A stretch of 64,000 nucleotides of DNA, taken from Mesorhizobium sp. M2E.F.Ca.ET.219.01.1.1 (GTDB lineage: Bacteria; Pseudomonadota; Alphaproteobacteria; Rhizobiales; Rhizobiaceae). Location: assembly GCF_004016445.2 (NCBI RefSeq), contig NZ_SADT02000002.1:682001-746000 (forward strand). Reading direction: 5' to 3'. The notes below the pieces were generated by a model. That model was not told the origin of the DNA and did not search any database. It saw only the letters and a list, made by a program, of their open reading frames with translations. This document shows, in pieces, positions 35,701 to 43,988 of this stretch. Each line of letters starts with the position of its first letter. Position 1 is the stretch's first letter. The position numbers and the translations under genes were made by a program.

Positions 35701-36108
35701 TCATGCCGCCTTCAGCCTCCCGCTGATGAACCGGAACTCCTGGCTCTTGCCGCCGTAGCCATAGGCGGCCGCCGGGACCTCATGCACGAAGGCATAGCTT
35801 TCCTCATGCACGCCGCCGAGCAGCCGCCCGAAAGCCTCAAAGATCGCCTTCAGATAGGCCTCCAACTCGAGCTTGGTGTTGGTGCCGTCGACGACCTTGA
35901 TATCCAGCCAGAACGTCTTGGTCCCGTGCTCGGCCAGCGACCTGCCGCCGGCGAACCAGTGCTGCGGATCAATGTAGTTGACCGCGATCGCGGTGATCGT
36001 CGGGTCCTTGCGCAGCAGCTTCGCGGTGATGTCGGTGACCTCCCTGGCGATCGCGGCGGACAGCTTGGCGTCAGGCTTGCTGGTGACGCTGATGTTGATG
36101 ATCGGCAT
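35701..36108 (-). CDS. tautomerase family protein
   Basis: A 135-aa member of the 4-oxalocrotonate tautomerase superfamily, longer than the 62-aa classical type. Pro2 (MPIINISVTSKPDAK) becomes the catalytic N-terminal proline after Met removal. Other landmarks: AIAVNYIDPQHWFAGGRSLA and GVHEESYAFVHEVPAAAYGY. AAGGAGAG stands just before the ATG. It is divergent from a LysR regulator with a strong palindrome between them. The substrate is unknown. Confidence 0.85.
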   Translation of the reverse strand: MPIINISVTSKPDAKLSAAIAREVTDITAKLLRKDPTITAIAVNYIDPQHWFAGGRSLAEHGTKTFWLDIKVVDGTNTKLELEAYLKAIFEAFGRLLGGVHEESYAFVHEVPAAAYGYGGKSQEFRFISGRLKAA

Positions 36109-36196
36109 TTTTCTCTCCTTGGGTTGGGCGCTTCGCCTTCGATGAGAGGATCATGTCACCGGCATGTATTCAATAAAATCGAATTGTTTTTGATGG

Positions 36197-36219
36197 ATAC
36201 TTCGATATCATCGAAGTAT
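36197..36219. promoter_or_regulatory. perfect 10-3-10 palindrome at the LysR start
   Basis: ATACTTCGAT, centre ATC, ATCGAAGTAT. It ends within the ATG at 36218 and lies 89 nt upstream of the divergent tautomerase start. It is a strong candidate operator for the adjacent LysR protein. If translation starts at the second ATG (36224), the site would be wholly upstream of the coding region. Confidence 0.65.
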
Positions 36220-37069
36220 GGAAATGCTCGATCCCGACCTGCTGAAAACCTTCCTCGCCTTCGTCGATGGCGGCTCGCTGGCCAAGGCCGCCTCCGCTGT
36301 CGGCCGCACGCCATCGGCGGTGACCGCGCAGATGCAGCGGCTCGAAGAAATCGTCGGCGAGCCGCTGCTCATCCCGCAGGGCAGGGGGCGCGGGCTGACG
36401 CCGGCCGGCGAGGATCTTGTCGGCCATGCCCGGCGCATCCTTGCCGTGCACACCGAGGCGTGGCTGGCGCTGAAAGGCGCGCGCGCCGGCGGCCGCATCG
36501 CCATCGGCACGACGCAGGATTTCGCCGACCACGGCCTGCCTGATCTTCTGAGGGCCTTCGCGGCCAGCCATCCGCGCGTCCGGATCGAGCTGCGCGTCGG
36601 CCGCTCCCTGGAGCTCGGCTCGGCGCTGCAGGCGGGCCAGCTCGACCTCGCGATCACCATGCGCCATGCCCCGTCGCCGGATGAAACGGCCGTGATCAGC
36701 GAGCAGATGCTGTGGCTCTGCTCCGAAAAAGGCCTGGCGGCTCGGTCCGAAGCCGTGCCGCTGGCGCTGCTCGATCCCTATTGCGGCTTCCGCGAGGCGG
36801 CGCTCAACGCGCTCGACGCTGCCGGCCGCCGCTATCGCATCGCCGCCGGCAGCGCCAGCCTTGCCGGCCTGCGCAGCGCGGTCAATGCCGGCATCGCGCT
36901 GACGCCGCGCACCCGGCGTTTTGCCCATTCCGGCATCGTGGAAGCGCCCGCCGATGTCGACCTGCCGCCTTTGCCGATGGCCGACTTCGCCATCCGGCTC
37001 AGCCGCCAGGCTCCGCGCCCGGCGCGAGATCTGGTGGAACTGCTCGGCGACGGCCTGACCCTGCCGTGA
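36218..37069 (+). CDS. LysR-family transcriptional regulator
   Basis: A 283-aa LTTR: MEMLDPDLLKTFLAFVDGGS, LAKAASAVGRTPSAVTAQMQ, RLEEIVGEPLLIPQGRGRGL form the DNA-binding domain, followed by a two-lobed effector domain (GRIAIGTTQDFADHGLPDLL, LRSAVNAGIALTPRTRRF). It is divergent from the tautomerase gene, the likely target. ATGs at 36218 and 36224 are both possible. Confidence 0.9.
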   Translation: MEMLDPDLLKTFLAFVDGGSLAKAASAVGRTPSAVTAQMQRLEEIVGEPLLIPQGRGRGLTPAGEDLVGHARRILAVHTEAWLALKGARAGGRIAIGTTQDFADHGLPDLLRAFAASHPRVRIELRVGRSLELGSALQAGQLDLAITMRHAPSPDETAVISEQMLWLCSEKGLAARSEAVPLALLDPYCGFREAALNALDAAGRRYRIAAGSASLAGLRSAVNAGIALTPRTRRFAHSGIVEAPADVDLPPLPMADFAIRLSRQAPRPARDLVELLGDGLTLP

Positions 37070-37096
37070 TGATCGGCCAGGAAGTCCCCAAAGAAA

Positions 37097-37122
37097 AAGC
37101 CGACCTTTTTGCGGGTCGGCTT
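37097..37122 (+). terminator. intrinsic terminator after the LysR gene
   Basis: AAGCCGACC (37097-37105), loop TTTTTGCG, GGTCGGCTT (37114-37122), preceded by A5 and followed by TCTAGT. It sits about 30 nt past the LysR stop and could also serve the minus strand, whose 3' side carries a T5 run. Confidence 0.65.
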
Positions 37123-37222
37123 CTAGTCGGACGGGTCGAGGGGTTTGGGGGGACTTGGGGGTGACCCGTCGATCTAACAATGCCTGAGCCGGATGATGGT
37201 TCCGCGATTGGCAAAATATTTT

Positions 37223-38140
37223 TTACGAGGGTGCCGATTTCGCCTTCAGCCAGTCGCGTCCGGCATGGGCAAAGACCGCGCAAAGCACGATGGCGCCGCC
37301 GATGACGCTGGCCATGGGCGGGGTTTCGCCGAGGAAGACCAGGGCAAACAGGATGGCGAACGGCACTTCCGCCGAGCCCAGCAGGCCGGATTCGGCCGCC
37401 GGAATGAGCCGCGAGCCTTCCGTCCACAGGATCGAGGCCAGGGCGAATGAGCAGCCGAAGGTGGCAAGTAGCACCACGTCGCGCGTCGAGACGGCCAGCG
37501 GATCGGTGACGAACCAGCCGAGCACGAAGAGCAGGAAGGCCGAGACCGCGCCCGCCCAGACAACCGGCGAGTCGCGGAAGGCGCGCACCATGATCATGTA
37601 AAGCGCGCTGCCGGCAGTCATCAAAAGCGCCAGGCCGTCGCCGAACAGATGGCCGCTGCCGAGGCCGCCGCCAACCATGATGGCGACGCCGCACAGCGAC
37701 ACGGCCGCTGCCAGCATCGTCTGCAGCCGGAATTTCTCCCGCACCAGAAGGAAGGCAAGCAGTGCGGCGATGAAGGGCGATGTCGCGTAGATGACCGCGA
37801 CATTGGCGACATAGGTGTATTTGAAGGCCGAGATGAAGGCGACGCTGGCGGCGGCACCCTCGACCGCCAGCAGCCAACCGCGCCAGCCCAATCTGAGGCT
37901 CTCGCGCCCGCCCGAGCGGCGCCGGCGCCACAGCACATAGAGCGTGATCAGGATCGAGCCGAAAAAACCGCGCCAGCAGGTGATGGTCAGCGGATCGGCA
38001 TGGATCGACTTGGTCAGCACGCCGGTAAGCGCGAAGGCGATGGCCGATGCCGACACCAGGATGATGCCGAGCGTGCGCTCGGCCGCTGCGTCGGCGGCGC
38101 CAAGCGTGAGCTTCTGCGGCATATCGAGCGTGTCCGTCAT
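37223..38140 (-). CDS. EamA family transporter
   Basis: A 305-aa drug/metabolite transporter protein with about ten membrane helices in two EamA repeats (LGIILVSASAIAFALTGVLT, YTYVANVAVIYATSPFIAAL, GCSFALASILWTEGSRLIPA, VPFAILFALVFLGETPPMAS). The conserved end-of-repeat glutamate-proline segments are present. Substrate unknown. It lies 40 nt downstream of another EamA gene on the same strand, so the two may form an operon or a heteromeric transporter. Confidence 0.87.
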   Translation of the reverse strand: MTDTLDMPQKLTLGAADAAAERTLGIILVSASAIAFALTGVLTKSIHADPLTITCWRGFFGSILITLYVLWRRRRSGGRESLRLGWRGWLLAVEGAAASVAFISAFKYTYVANVAVIYATSPFIAALLAFLLVREKFRLQTMLAAAVSLCGVAIMVGGGLGSGHLFGDGLALLMTAGSALYMIMVRAFRDSPVVWAGAVSAFLLFVLGWFVTDPLAVSTRDVVLLATFGCSFALASILWTEGSRLIPAAESGLLGSAEVPFAILFALVFLGETPPMASVIGGAIVLCAVFAHAGRDWLKAKSAPS

Positions 38141-38180
38141 GGCGCCAGCCTACCTGGTTGCTCCTGACAGCCTTCTGTCA

Positions 38181-39059
38181 TCAGGCCTGCTCCCGCTTGC
38201 GGAAATGCTCGTTGCCGACGATGAGCAAGCCGGCGCCGACGATCAGCGCCGCGCCCATGAACACCTCCGTGCGCGGCACGTCGCCCCAGATGGCGAAGCC
38301 CAGCGCGAAGGCCCACACCAGCGAGGTGTATTCGAACGGCGCCACGATCGATACCGGCGCGCGTTTCATGCCTTCGAACAGCACATATTGCGCCACCCCG
38401 CCGAGAGCCCCGACGCTGATAAGCAGCAGGAGCTGCGGCCCGTCGGGCATGCGCCACCAGATCAGCGCCGGTACTGCCGAGAAGAGCAGGAAATAGAAAT
38501 TGTTGAGCACGAGCTGGATCATGGTGCGCTCCTGCATGGCGGTCTTGCGCATGAGCACGACGGCTATGCCCCACAAAACCGCGGCGGCTAGCACCAGAAG
38601 CACCGGCACGGAAAGGCCGAGCCGCGTCGGATCGCAGGCGATGAAGACACCGACGAAACCGATGAACACCGCGGTCCAGCGCAACAGCGGCACCGTCTCG
38701 CCCAGGATCAGCACCGACAGCACGGTGACGATGATCGGCGCGGCATAATAGATGGTCGTGAGCTCGGCGAGCTGCAGCGAGCGGGCGGCGTTGTAGTAGC
38801 AAAGCCAGGCGCTGCGCACCAGCATCGGCTTGACGATTGGCGAATCGATCGTATCGGCGAACAGCCGCTTCCCGCCGATCGCGCCGCAGGCGAGCAGCAC
38901 GGTGATGGAACGCACGAACATGATCTGCCAGACCGTCATGCCGGCGACCAGAAGCTTGATCGAGGCGTCCTGCGCCGAAAACAGGAAATAGGCGGCAGCC
39001 GTGAACAGGATGCCGGCCAGCACCCTTTCGCGGCTATCGAGGACGACGACTTCGGCCAT
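38181..39059 (-). CDS. EamA family transporter
   Basis: A 292-aa DMT-superfamily membrane protein, with AGILFTAAAYFLFSAQDASI, AELTTIYYAAPIIVTVLSVL, ILGETVPLLRWTAVFIGFVG and a second repeat ending EYTSLVWAFALGFAIWGDVP. It has about ten helices. It is not closely similar to its neighbour at 37223-38140, so the pair is not a recent duplication. The ATG at 39059 (MAEVVVLDSRERV) is preferred over a longer frame. Confidence 0.87.
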   Translation of the reverse strand: MAEVVVLDSRERVLAGILFTAAAYFLFSAQDASIKLLVAGMTVWQIMFVRSITVLLACGAIGGKRLFADTIDSPIVKPMLVRSAWLCYYNAARSLQLAELTTIYYAAPIIVTVLSVLILGETVPLLRWTAVFIGFVGVFIACDPTRLGLSVPVLLVLAAAVLWGIAVVLMRKTAMQERTMIQLVLNNFYFLLFSAVPALIWWRMPDGPQLLLLISVGALGGVAQYVLFEGMKRAPVSIVAPFEYTSLVWAFALGFAIWGDVPRTEVFMGAALIVGAGLLIVGNEHFRKREQA

Positions 39060-39227
39060 GGTATCGATCTGCTTGCCCGGAGGTGGCCCGTCCGACCGGC
39101 ACCACATCCGCAGCTATACGAGTGAAAACAAGGGCAGCGCTGCGCCAGCAGGGCGCTTGCGTTGGCGCAGGGATGGCAATCCCTGCATCGGATGATAGCG
39201 TGGCGAAGGCTGGGGGAGGGGCATCGG

Positions 39228-39638
39228 GTGAAAGCAGTCTTTGTAGCGGGCGCAATACTGATCGCGAGCGCGGATATCTCCGGCGCCGAAACCGTTTACC
39301 GCTACGAGCATGGTCCTTCGGCGATGTGCGGTATCCACGGTGGCGGCACGGCGGATTTTCTCAGGCAGGTGCGGGCGAGCCTCCGTCAAGCTCCGGCATC
39401 AGACCGCTTCGACCTATTCGTCGGTGATGACGGCGTGACGCAATGGGTTTTTACAAAGCCGTCCGAGAAGGCCTATCCCGCGGTCACCTGCCGGTGGCTG
39501 GACAAGGACTCGCAAGGCCATTGGATCATAAAACGGAAAATCCGCTGCCAGGCTGATCGCGCCGCCTGTGACCGCTTGGCCGGCGAATTTGCGACCCTCG
39601 ACGACCAGCTGCGACGCTCGCTGACCGACAAGAAGTAA
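39228..39638 (+). CDS. exported hypothetical protein
   Basis: A 136-aa protein. A GTG start at 39228 with a strong GGGGGAGGGG site upstream yields a signal peptide (VKAVFVAGAILIASADISGA, cleaved before ETV). The mature part has MCGIHGGGTADFLRQVRASL, DLFVGDDGVTQWVFTKPSEK and a Cys pair region TCRWLDKD/IRCQADRAACDRL that could form disulfides. No family recognised. Confidence 0.6.
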   Translation: MKAVFVAGAILIASADISGAETVYRYEHGPSAMCGIHGGGTADFLRQVRASLRQAPASDRFDLFVGDDGVTQWVFTKPSEKAYPAVTCRWLDKDSQGHWIIKRKIRCQADRAACDRLAGEFATLDDQLRRSLTDKK

Positions 39639-39647
39639 GGTGTTCGC

Positions 39648-39788
39648 ATGACCTACGACCGTGCTTGGCTCGAACAAGCCGTACGCTCCAAATCACGGCC
39701 GCGCGCCAAGCTACGGGCGAAAGCAGGGGCTGCGCTGCTCGAGAGGCAGCGAGCATGTTCGGAGCCTTGCAATGCTGGACGGCAATAG
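39648..39788 (+). CDS. short open frame, doubtful gene or remnant
   Basis: A 46-codon frame starting MTYDRAWLEQAVRSKSRPRA, 10 nt after the exported protein's stop and preceded by AAGG. It is very basic and ends RACSEPCNAGRQ without obvious structure. The start looks protein-like, the rest does not, so it may be the 5' remnant of a lost gene. Confidence 0.25.
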   Translation: MTYDRAWLEQAVRSKSRPRAKLRAKAGAALLERQRACSEPCNAGRQ

Positions 39789-39862
39789 CCCGATCAGGTA
39801 ATTTTGAGGCTCGCGGATTGATCGGCGTGGCTTGCACCGGCAGTAGACCACGGAGAGCGCCA

Positions 39863-40324
39863 ATGCCTGCGTTGCACAAGTCCGGAAGTGCGATGACGGA
39901 CGTGATCGATCGACTGGTCACCGCGATGAATGCGCATGATCTCGACGCCGTCACCGCTCTCATCCACGAGAACTATCGGAGCACACAGCCGGCGCACCCG
40001 GGCAGAGCCTTCGTCGGGCGGGACCAGATGCGGGCCAACTGGGAGGCCATGTTCGCGGGAATACCTGACTTCCACGCGGCGGTCACGCGCTCGGTCCAGG
40101 ACGGCGACACGACCTGGATCGAATGGCATTGGTCGGGTACTCGCTCCGACGGGCAGCCCTTCGAGGTGCGCGGGGTCGCGCTGTTCGAAATTGTCGACGG
40201 TCAGATTGTGGCCGGGCGACTATATCTGGAGGACGTCGAGCTGCAGCCTGCCAGCATCGAAGACGCCGTTGAAGCCCTGTCGGGGCACCGTCCGCCAACG
40301 GCCAGCGGTAGTGGCGGTTCCTGA
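39863..40324 (+). CDS. NTF2/SnoaL-like ester cyclase-type protein
   Basis: A 153-aa protein of the nuclear-transport-factor-2 fold: DVIDRLVTAMNAHDLDAVTA, FVGRDQMRANWEAMFAGIPD, FHAAVTRSVQDGDTTWIEWH, FEVRGVALFEIVDGQIVAGR. The pattern is that of SnoaL-like polyketide-cyclase relatives, which have varied or no catalytic roles. CGGAGAG precedes the ATG at 39863; the ATG at 39893 is possible. Confidence 0.82.
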   Translation: MPALHKSGSAMTDVIDRLVTAMNAHDLDAVTALIHENYRSTQPAHPGRAFVGRDQMRANWEAMFAGIPDFHAAVTRSVQDGDTTWIEWHWSGTRSDGQPFEVRGVALFEIVDGQIVAGRLYLEDVELQPASIEDAVEALSGHRPPTASGSGGS

Positions 40325-40362
40325 CCTCACCATCGCGCCGCAGCAGGGACCGCCGGTAGCGC

Positions 40363-41862
40363 TCACTGCGTCGCCTGATAAAGCTCCGATGCCGCGTCCT
40401 TCAACGTACGGCGCCCGTCCGGCCGCAGATACATCATGTGGCCGCCTTCGACGACGTCGAGCCGGATCGGCTTGGCGTCGGACAGCGAAGGAAGCTGGTT
40501 CACAAGATAGCGCGAGGCGAGATAGGGCGTGACGAGGTCGGTGTAGCCGTTGACGATGACGACGCCGAGCGCCGGGTTGAGCGAGCGCGCCCGCTGCAGG
40601 TCGTTCATCACGCCGGCATAGCCCTGGCCCGAGGTGCCGTAGTCCCAGTTGCGGGTGACCTCGCCATTGAGCAGCCGGTAGCTGACATCGGTGCGGTAGT
40701 TGAGCTCGTCGCGGGCATAGGCGACAAAAGCGGAAGTCAGAGCCGGAACGCTGCGGTCGAGCACCGGATCGGGGCCGGCGTCGCGCGGGCTTTGCGGGGC
40801 GATGTCGGCGGTGCCGATGGTGGCGTCATAGGGGCTGAGCACCTTGCCGGTGGCGCGTTGGAATTCCTTGGCGAAAAGGCCTGTCGGGATGCGGGCGAAA
40901 TTGCGCTGGACGAGATCGAGCGGCAGGCCAGCGAGCTCCGAAACGCGTCCGCTTGCCAGCTTGCCGCCTTGCTCCAGTCCGCTGTTCAACGCCGTCAGGT
41001 AGTCGCCGAGCGCGTAGTGCTCGACCTCGGCCAGCCTGTCGCGCAGCGCGTCGCCGCTCACGCCATCGCCCTTTAGGCGGGTCGCCGCCAGCGACGGCAG
41101 CTCCAGCGCCCAGTGCAACTGGTCGAACTGGTCGGGCCGCACCAGCATGAATTCCAGCGCCGGCGAGATCAGCACGATGCCGCTGGGGCTCAGGCCCACA
41201 TCCTCCTGCAGCGTGCGGGCAAGCAGCGCCGCACGAAAGCCGCCATAGCTCTCGCCGGCGAGGAACAGCGGCGATCCGGTGCGGCCGTTCTGTGCCAGAT
41301 AGAGCCGGATGAAGGCCCCGACCGAGCTGGCGTCGGCATCGACGCTCCAGAACTCTTTGCCCTCGTGCCCAGGCGCCTCCCGGCTGTAGCCGGTGCCGAC
41401 CGGATCGACGAAGACGAGATCGCTCATGTCGAGCCAGCTGTCGGGATTGTCGATGAGCTTTTGCGGCGGTGGCCGGAACTCGCCGTCGGCTGCGGTCTCG
41501 ACGATGCGCGGCCCGATCGCGCCGAGATGCAGATAGGCAGACGCCGCGCCCGGCCCGCCGTTGAACACGAAAGTGATCGGCCGGTCCTTCGCCGGGGCGG
41601 GCGACTGCTGCGTGTAGGCGACATAGAAGATCTCGGCCGTGACGTCGCCCTTGCCCGACAGGAGCGACAGCGTGCCGGCCTTGGCCTGGTAGTCCAGCTT
41701 GCGTCCGCCAAGCGTGATCGAATGCTCGGTCACCTGCGGCGGCGGCAACAGCGACAGCACGCCGCCGGTCGGCGCGGGGCGTTCGGCTGTCTCGGCGGCG
41801 AGGGCTGGCTGAGCGAAGGCGGCGAGCGCCAGGACGATGAGGGGGACGAGTTTGGATCGCAT
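40363..41862 (-). CDS. S10 family serine carboxypeptidase-like protein
   Basis: A 499-aa exported alpha/beta hydrolase. Signal peptide MRSKLVPLIVLALAAFAQPA (cleavage near LAA-ETA), then ITFVFNGGPGAASAYLHLGA (oxyanion region), FVDPVGTGYSREAPG, the nucleophile FLAGESYGGFRAALLARTLQ, the Asp in VNGYTDLVTPYLASRY and the His in VEGGHMMYLRPDGR. The full catalytic triad of peptidase family S10 is visible. It is probably periplasmic, with carboxypeptidase activity inferred. Confidence 0.9.
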   Translation of the reverse strand: MRSKLVPLIVLALAAFAQPALAAETAERPAPTGGVLSLLPPPQVTEHSITLGGRKLDYQAKAGTLSLLSGKGDVTAEIFYVAYTQQSPAPAKDRPITFVFNGGPGAASAYLHLGAIGPRIVETAADGEFRPPPQKLIDNPDSWLDMSDLVFVDPVGTGYSREAPGHEGKEFWSVDADASSVGAFIRLYLAQNGRTGSPLFLAGESYGGFRAALLARTLQEDVGLSPSGIVLISPALEFMLVRPDQFDQLHWALELPSLAATRLKGDGVSGDALRDRLAEVEHYALGDYLTALNSGLEQGGKLASGRVSELAGLPLDLVQRNFARIPTGLFAKEFQRATGKVLSPYDATIGTADIAPQSPRDAGPDPVLDRSVPALTSAFVAYARDELNYRTDVSYRLLNGEVTRNWDYGTSGQGYAGVMNDLQRARSLNPALGVVIVNGYTDLVTPYLASRYLVNQLPSLSDAKPIRLDVVEGGHMMYLRPDGRRTLKDAASELYQATQ

Positions 41863-41936
41863 GAGGGCTCCGCTTGAATGGCATCCGCAAAGGTATGGCT
41901 GGGGCGAGGGAAGTCAAAGGGGCGTCTCAAAACCTG

Positions 41937-42072
41937 GGTTCCTCGCCCCCGCCAAAGGCGGGGGAGAGGTGTCCGCGAAGCGGACGGAGAGGGGGCCTTC
42001 GTATGGCGCTCCCCCTCTCCGTCTCGGCTTCGCCGAGCCACCTCTCCCCCATTTCATGGGGGCGAGGAACCC
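41937..42072. repeat. facing pair of type B palindromic repeats
   Basis: Copies at 41941-41996 and 42010-42070, with outer ends GGGTTCCTCGCCCCC (41937) and GGGGGCGAGGAACCC (42058). The inner stems differ between copies (GTCCGCGAAGCGGAC versus CTCGGCTTCGCCGAG), so the arms have diverged. It lies between the divergent S10 peptidase and OsmC genes. Confidence 0.85.
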
Positions 42073-42122
42073 AAGCTGAATTATGTGCTATCAACCACAA
42101 AGACGTACGGGAGGACAACCCA

Positions 42123-42629
42123 ATGGACGCCACCGCACTCAAGGCCCTGCAGGCGCCGCTGAAGGAAGCCTATCGCGATAATGCCGCCAAGGCGCTGGTC
42201 ACGCTGAGAGCGCGCGGCACGCTCGACGACCAGTCGATCGCCTGCAAGGTGGAGACGGGCAGGGCGCTCGCCGTCGCCGGGCTTCATCCGGCCACCGGCG
42301 GTTCGGGCCTTGAGCTATGCTCTGGCGACATGCTGCTGGAGGCGCTGGTCGCTTGCGCGGGCGTGACGCTGAAAGCGGTGGCGACGGCGCTGGAGTTCAA
42401 GCTCGGCAACGCCACCCTCGAGGCAGAGGGCGACCTCGATTTTCGCGGCACGCTCGGCGTCGCCCGTGATGCGCCGGTCGGCTTTCGCGAGATAAGGCTC
42501 AAATTCGATCTCGACACGGACGAGCCGCGGGAGCGCATCGATTCGCTGATGAAGCTCACCGAGCGCTACTGCGTGGTGTTTCAGACGATCAACAACAAGC
42601 CGGCGCTGAGCGTGAGCGCGGGGCGGTGA
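42123..42629 (+). CDS. OsmC family protein
   Basis: A 168-aa OsmC/Ohr-fold protein. The redox cysteines sit in LLEALVACAGVTLKAVATAL and LTERYCVVFQTINNKPAL, as expected for thiol peroxidases of organic hydroperoxides. GGGAGGAC precedes the ATG. Family members reduce lipid or organic peroxides, often with lipoylated partners. The N-terminal extension (about 20 residues) is longer than in Ohr, pointing to the OsmC-like subgroup. Confidence 0.85.
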   Translation: MDATALKALQAPLKEAYRDNAAKALVTLRARGTLDDQSIACKVETGRALAVAGLHPATGGSGLELCSGDMLLEALVACAGVTLKAVATALEFKLGNATLEAEGDLDFRGTLGVARDAPVGFREIRLKFDLDTDEPRERIDSLMKLTERYCVVFQTINNKPALSVSAGR

Positions 42630-42633
42630 CACA

Positions 42634-42814
42634 GCCAATCTCCCCCCTCGTGGGGGAGATGCCCGGCAGGGCAGAGGGGGGCGCTGTCCCGCCGACGTTT
42701 CGAAGTTTGGCCAGGCGAAATCTACGAAATTTCGAAGCTTCGGCTGAAGCAAAGCAAAAGGCTGGCGTTCCTTGGCGCCCCCCTCTGGCCTGCCGGCCAC
42801 GAGGGGGGAGATTA
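42634..42814. repeat. facing pair of type A palindromic repeats
   Basis: Copies at about 42634-42683 (CAATCTCCCCCCTCGTGGG, GATGCCCGGCAGGGCAGAG) and 42775-42814 (GCGCCCCCCTCTGGCCTGCC, CACGAGGGGGGAGATTAG). The spacer is about 90 bp, similar to the pairs near 7.3 kb and 47.8 kb. Confidence 0.85.
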
Positions 42815-42831
42815 GCAGCTTCAGTGCTCCG

Positions 42832-43056
42832 CTACTGCGCCGACGGCGTCTCCGCATCGCCTTCATCGGTGAACGGCGAGGCGCTCGGCACGCATTGCAC
42901 GGCCCAGCCCTGCGGCGTCGGCTGCTTCTGATATTCGGTGATGGCGTTGGAGCACTGCTCGCGGGTGTCGAAGGTGCTGGGCAGCACCACCATGCCGCCT
43001 TGCGGGCCGGCGATCACCAGATACCAGACCAACGCTACGCTGGGGGTGGCAGCCAT
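42832..43056 (-). CDS. small conserved hypothetical protein
   Basis: A 74-aa protein: MAATPSVALVWYLVIAGPQG, GMVVLPSTFDTREQCSNAIT, then QGWAVQCVPSASPFTDEGDA. The two cysteines are spaced as in small secreted or membrane-anchored proteins that form a disulfide; the N-terminal hydrophobic stretch could be an uncleaved anchor. Family common in rhizobia from memory, function unknown. Confidence 0.6.
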   Translation of the reverse strand: MAATPSVALVWYLVIAGPQGGMVVLPSTFDTREQCSNAITEYQKQPTPQGWAVQCVPSASPFTDEGDAETPSAQ

Positions 43057-43224
43057 GGGAATTCCTCGCTTTGCTTGAATGTCGGAGTCGGACCGATCCT
43101 AGCAACTCCCTTGGAGCGGCGAAAGCAGGGCGGCGGAACACGCTTCCGCAGCACCGTTCACAGACCCGTGAAGAGGGCTTTCGCCAGGCGGGCTCAGTCG
43201 GCCGCGACGCGTTTTGAACCCGAA

Positions 43225-43968
43225 TTATTCCGGCTGCCGGTAGGCGACGAAGCGGTTGTGCTTGGCCTGGAAGATCAGGCCCGTCTCCTTCAGCTCCGGG
43301 CTTGCCAGCGGCACGATGCGCCTGGCGATCTCGGAGGGGTGCGGCAGCGTCTCCGGATCCTCGCCGGGCATGGCCTGCGCGCGCATCGCCGTGCGGGTCG
43401 CGCCCGGATCTGCGGCGTTCACCCTCAGCGGCAGGCTCTCGGTCTCATGCGCCCAGGAGCGCATCATCGTTTCGACCGCCGCCTTGGACGCCGCGTAGGG
43501 CGCCCAGAAGGCGCGCGCCGAATGCGCCGCGTTGGAGGTCATGATGATGGCGCGGCCGGCGTCGGAGAGCCGCAGCAGCGGATCGACCGAACGGATCAGC
43601 CGCCAGGTCGAGGTGACGTTGACGGTCATCACCTTGTCGAAGGTCTTGGCCTCGACATGGCCGATCGGCGAGATGACGCCGAGCACGCCGGCATTGGCGA
43701 CGAGGATGTCGAGCTTGCCCCAGCGTTCGTGGATGGCGCCGCCGAGACGGTCGATGCCCGGCATGTCGGTCAGGTCGAGCGGCACCAGCGTCGCCTGTCC
43801 GCGGCCATCGGCCTTGATCTGGTCGTCGAGCTCTTCCAACCCGCCCACCGTGCGCGCCACCGCGATCACATGCGCGCCGGCCGCCGCCAGTTCCCTGGCG
43901 ATGAAATAGCCGATGCCGCGCGAGGCGCCGGTTACGACCGCCACGCGGCCGGAAAGGTCGAGAGTCAT
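43225..43968 (-). CDS. short-chain dehydrogenase/reductase
   Basis: A 247-aa classical SDR: VAVVTGASRGIGYFIARELA, LVANAGVLGVISPIGHVEAK, Ser in IIMTSNAAHSARAF, YAASKAAVETMM (Tyr, Lys), and LRVNAADPGATRTAMRAQAM. NAGV replaces the more common NNAG. It follows purF by 20 nt on the same strand, a neighbour relation I remember in rhizobia. Substrate unknown. Confidence 0.88.
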   Translation of the reverse strand: MTLDLSGRVAVVTGASRGIGYFIARELAAAGAHVIAVARTVGGLEELDDQIKADGRGQATLVPLDLTDMPGIDRLGGAIHERWGKLDILVANAGVLGVISPIGHVEAKTFDKVMTVNVTSTWRLIRSVDPLLRLSDAGRAIIMTSNAAHSARAFWAPYAASKAAVETMMRSWAHETESLPLRVNAADPGATRTAMRAQAMPGEDPETLPHPSEIARRIVPLASPELKETGLIFQAKHNRFVAYRQPE

Positions 43969-43988
43969 TCAGGAATTCCGTAGAGTGC

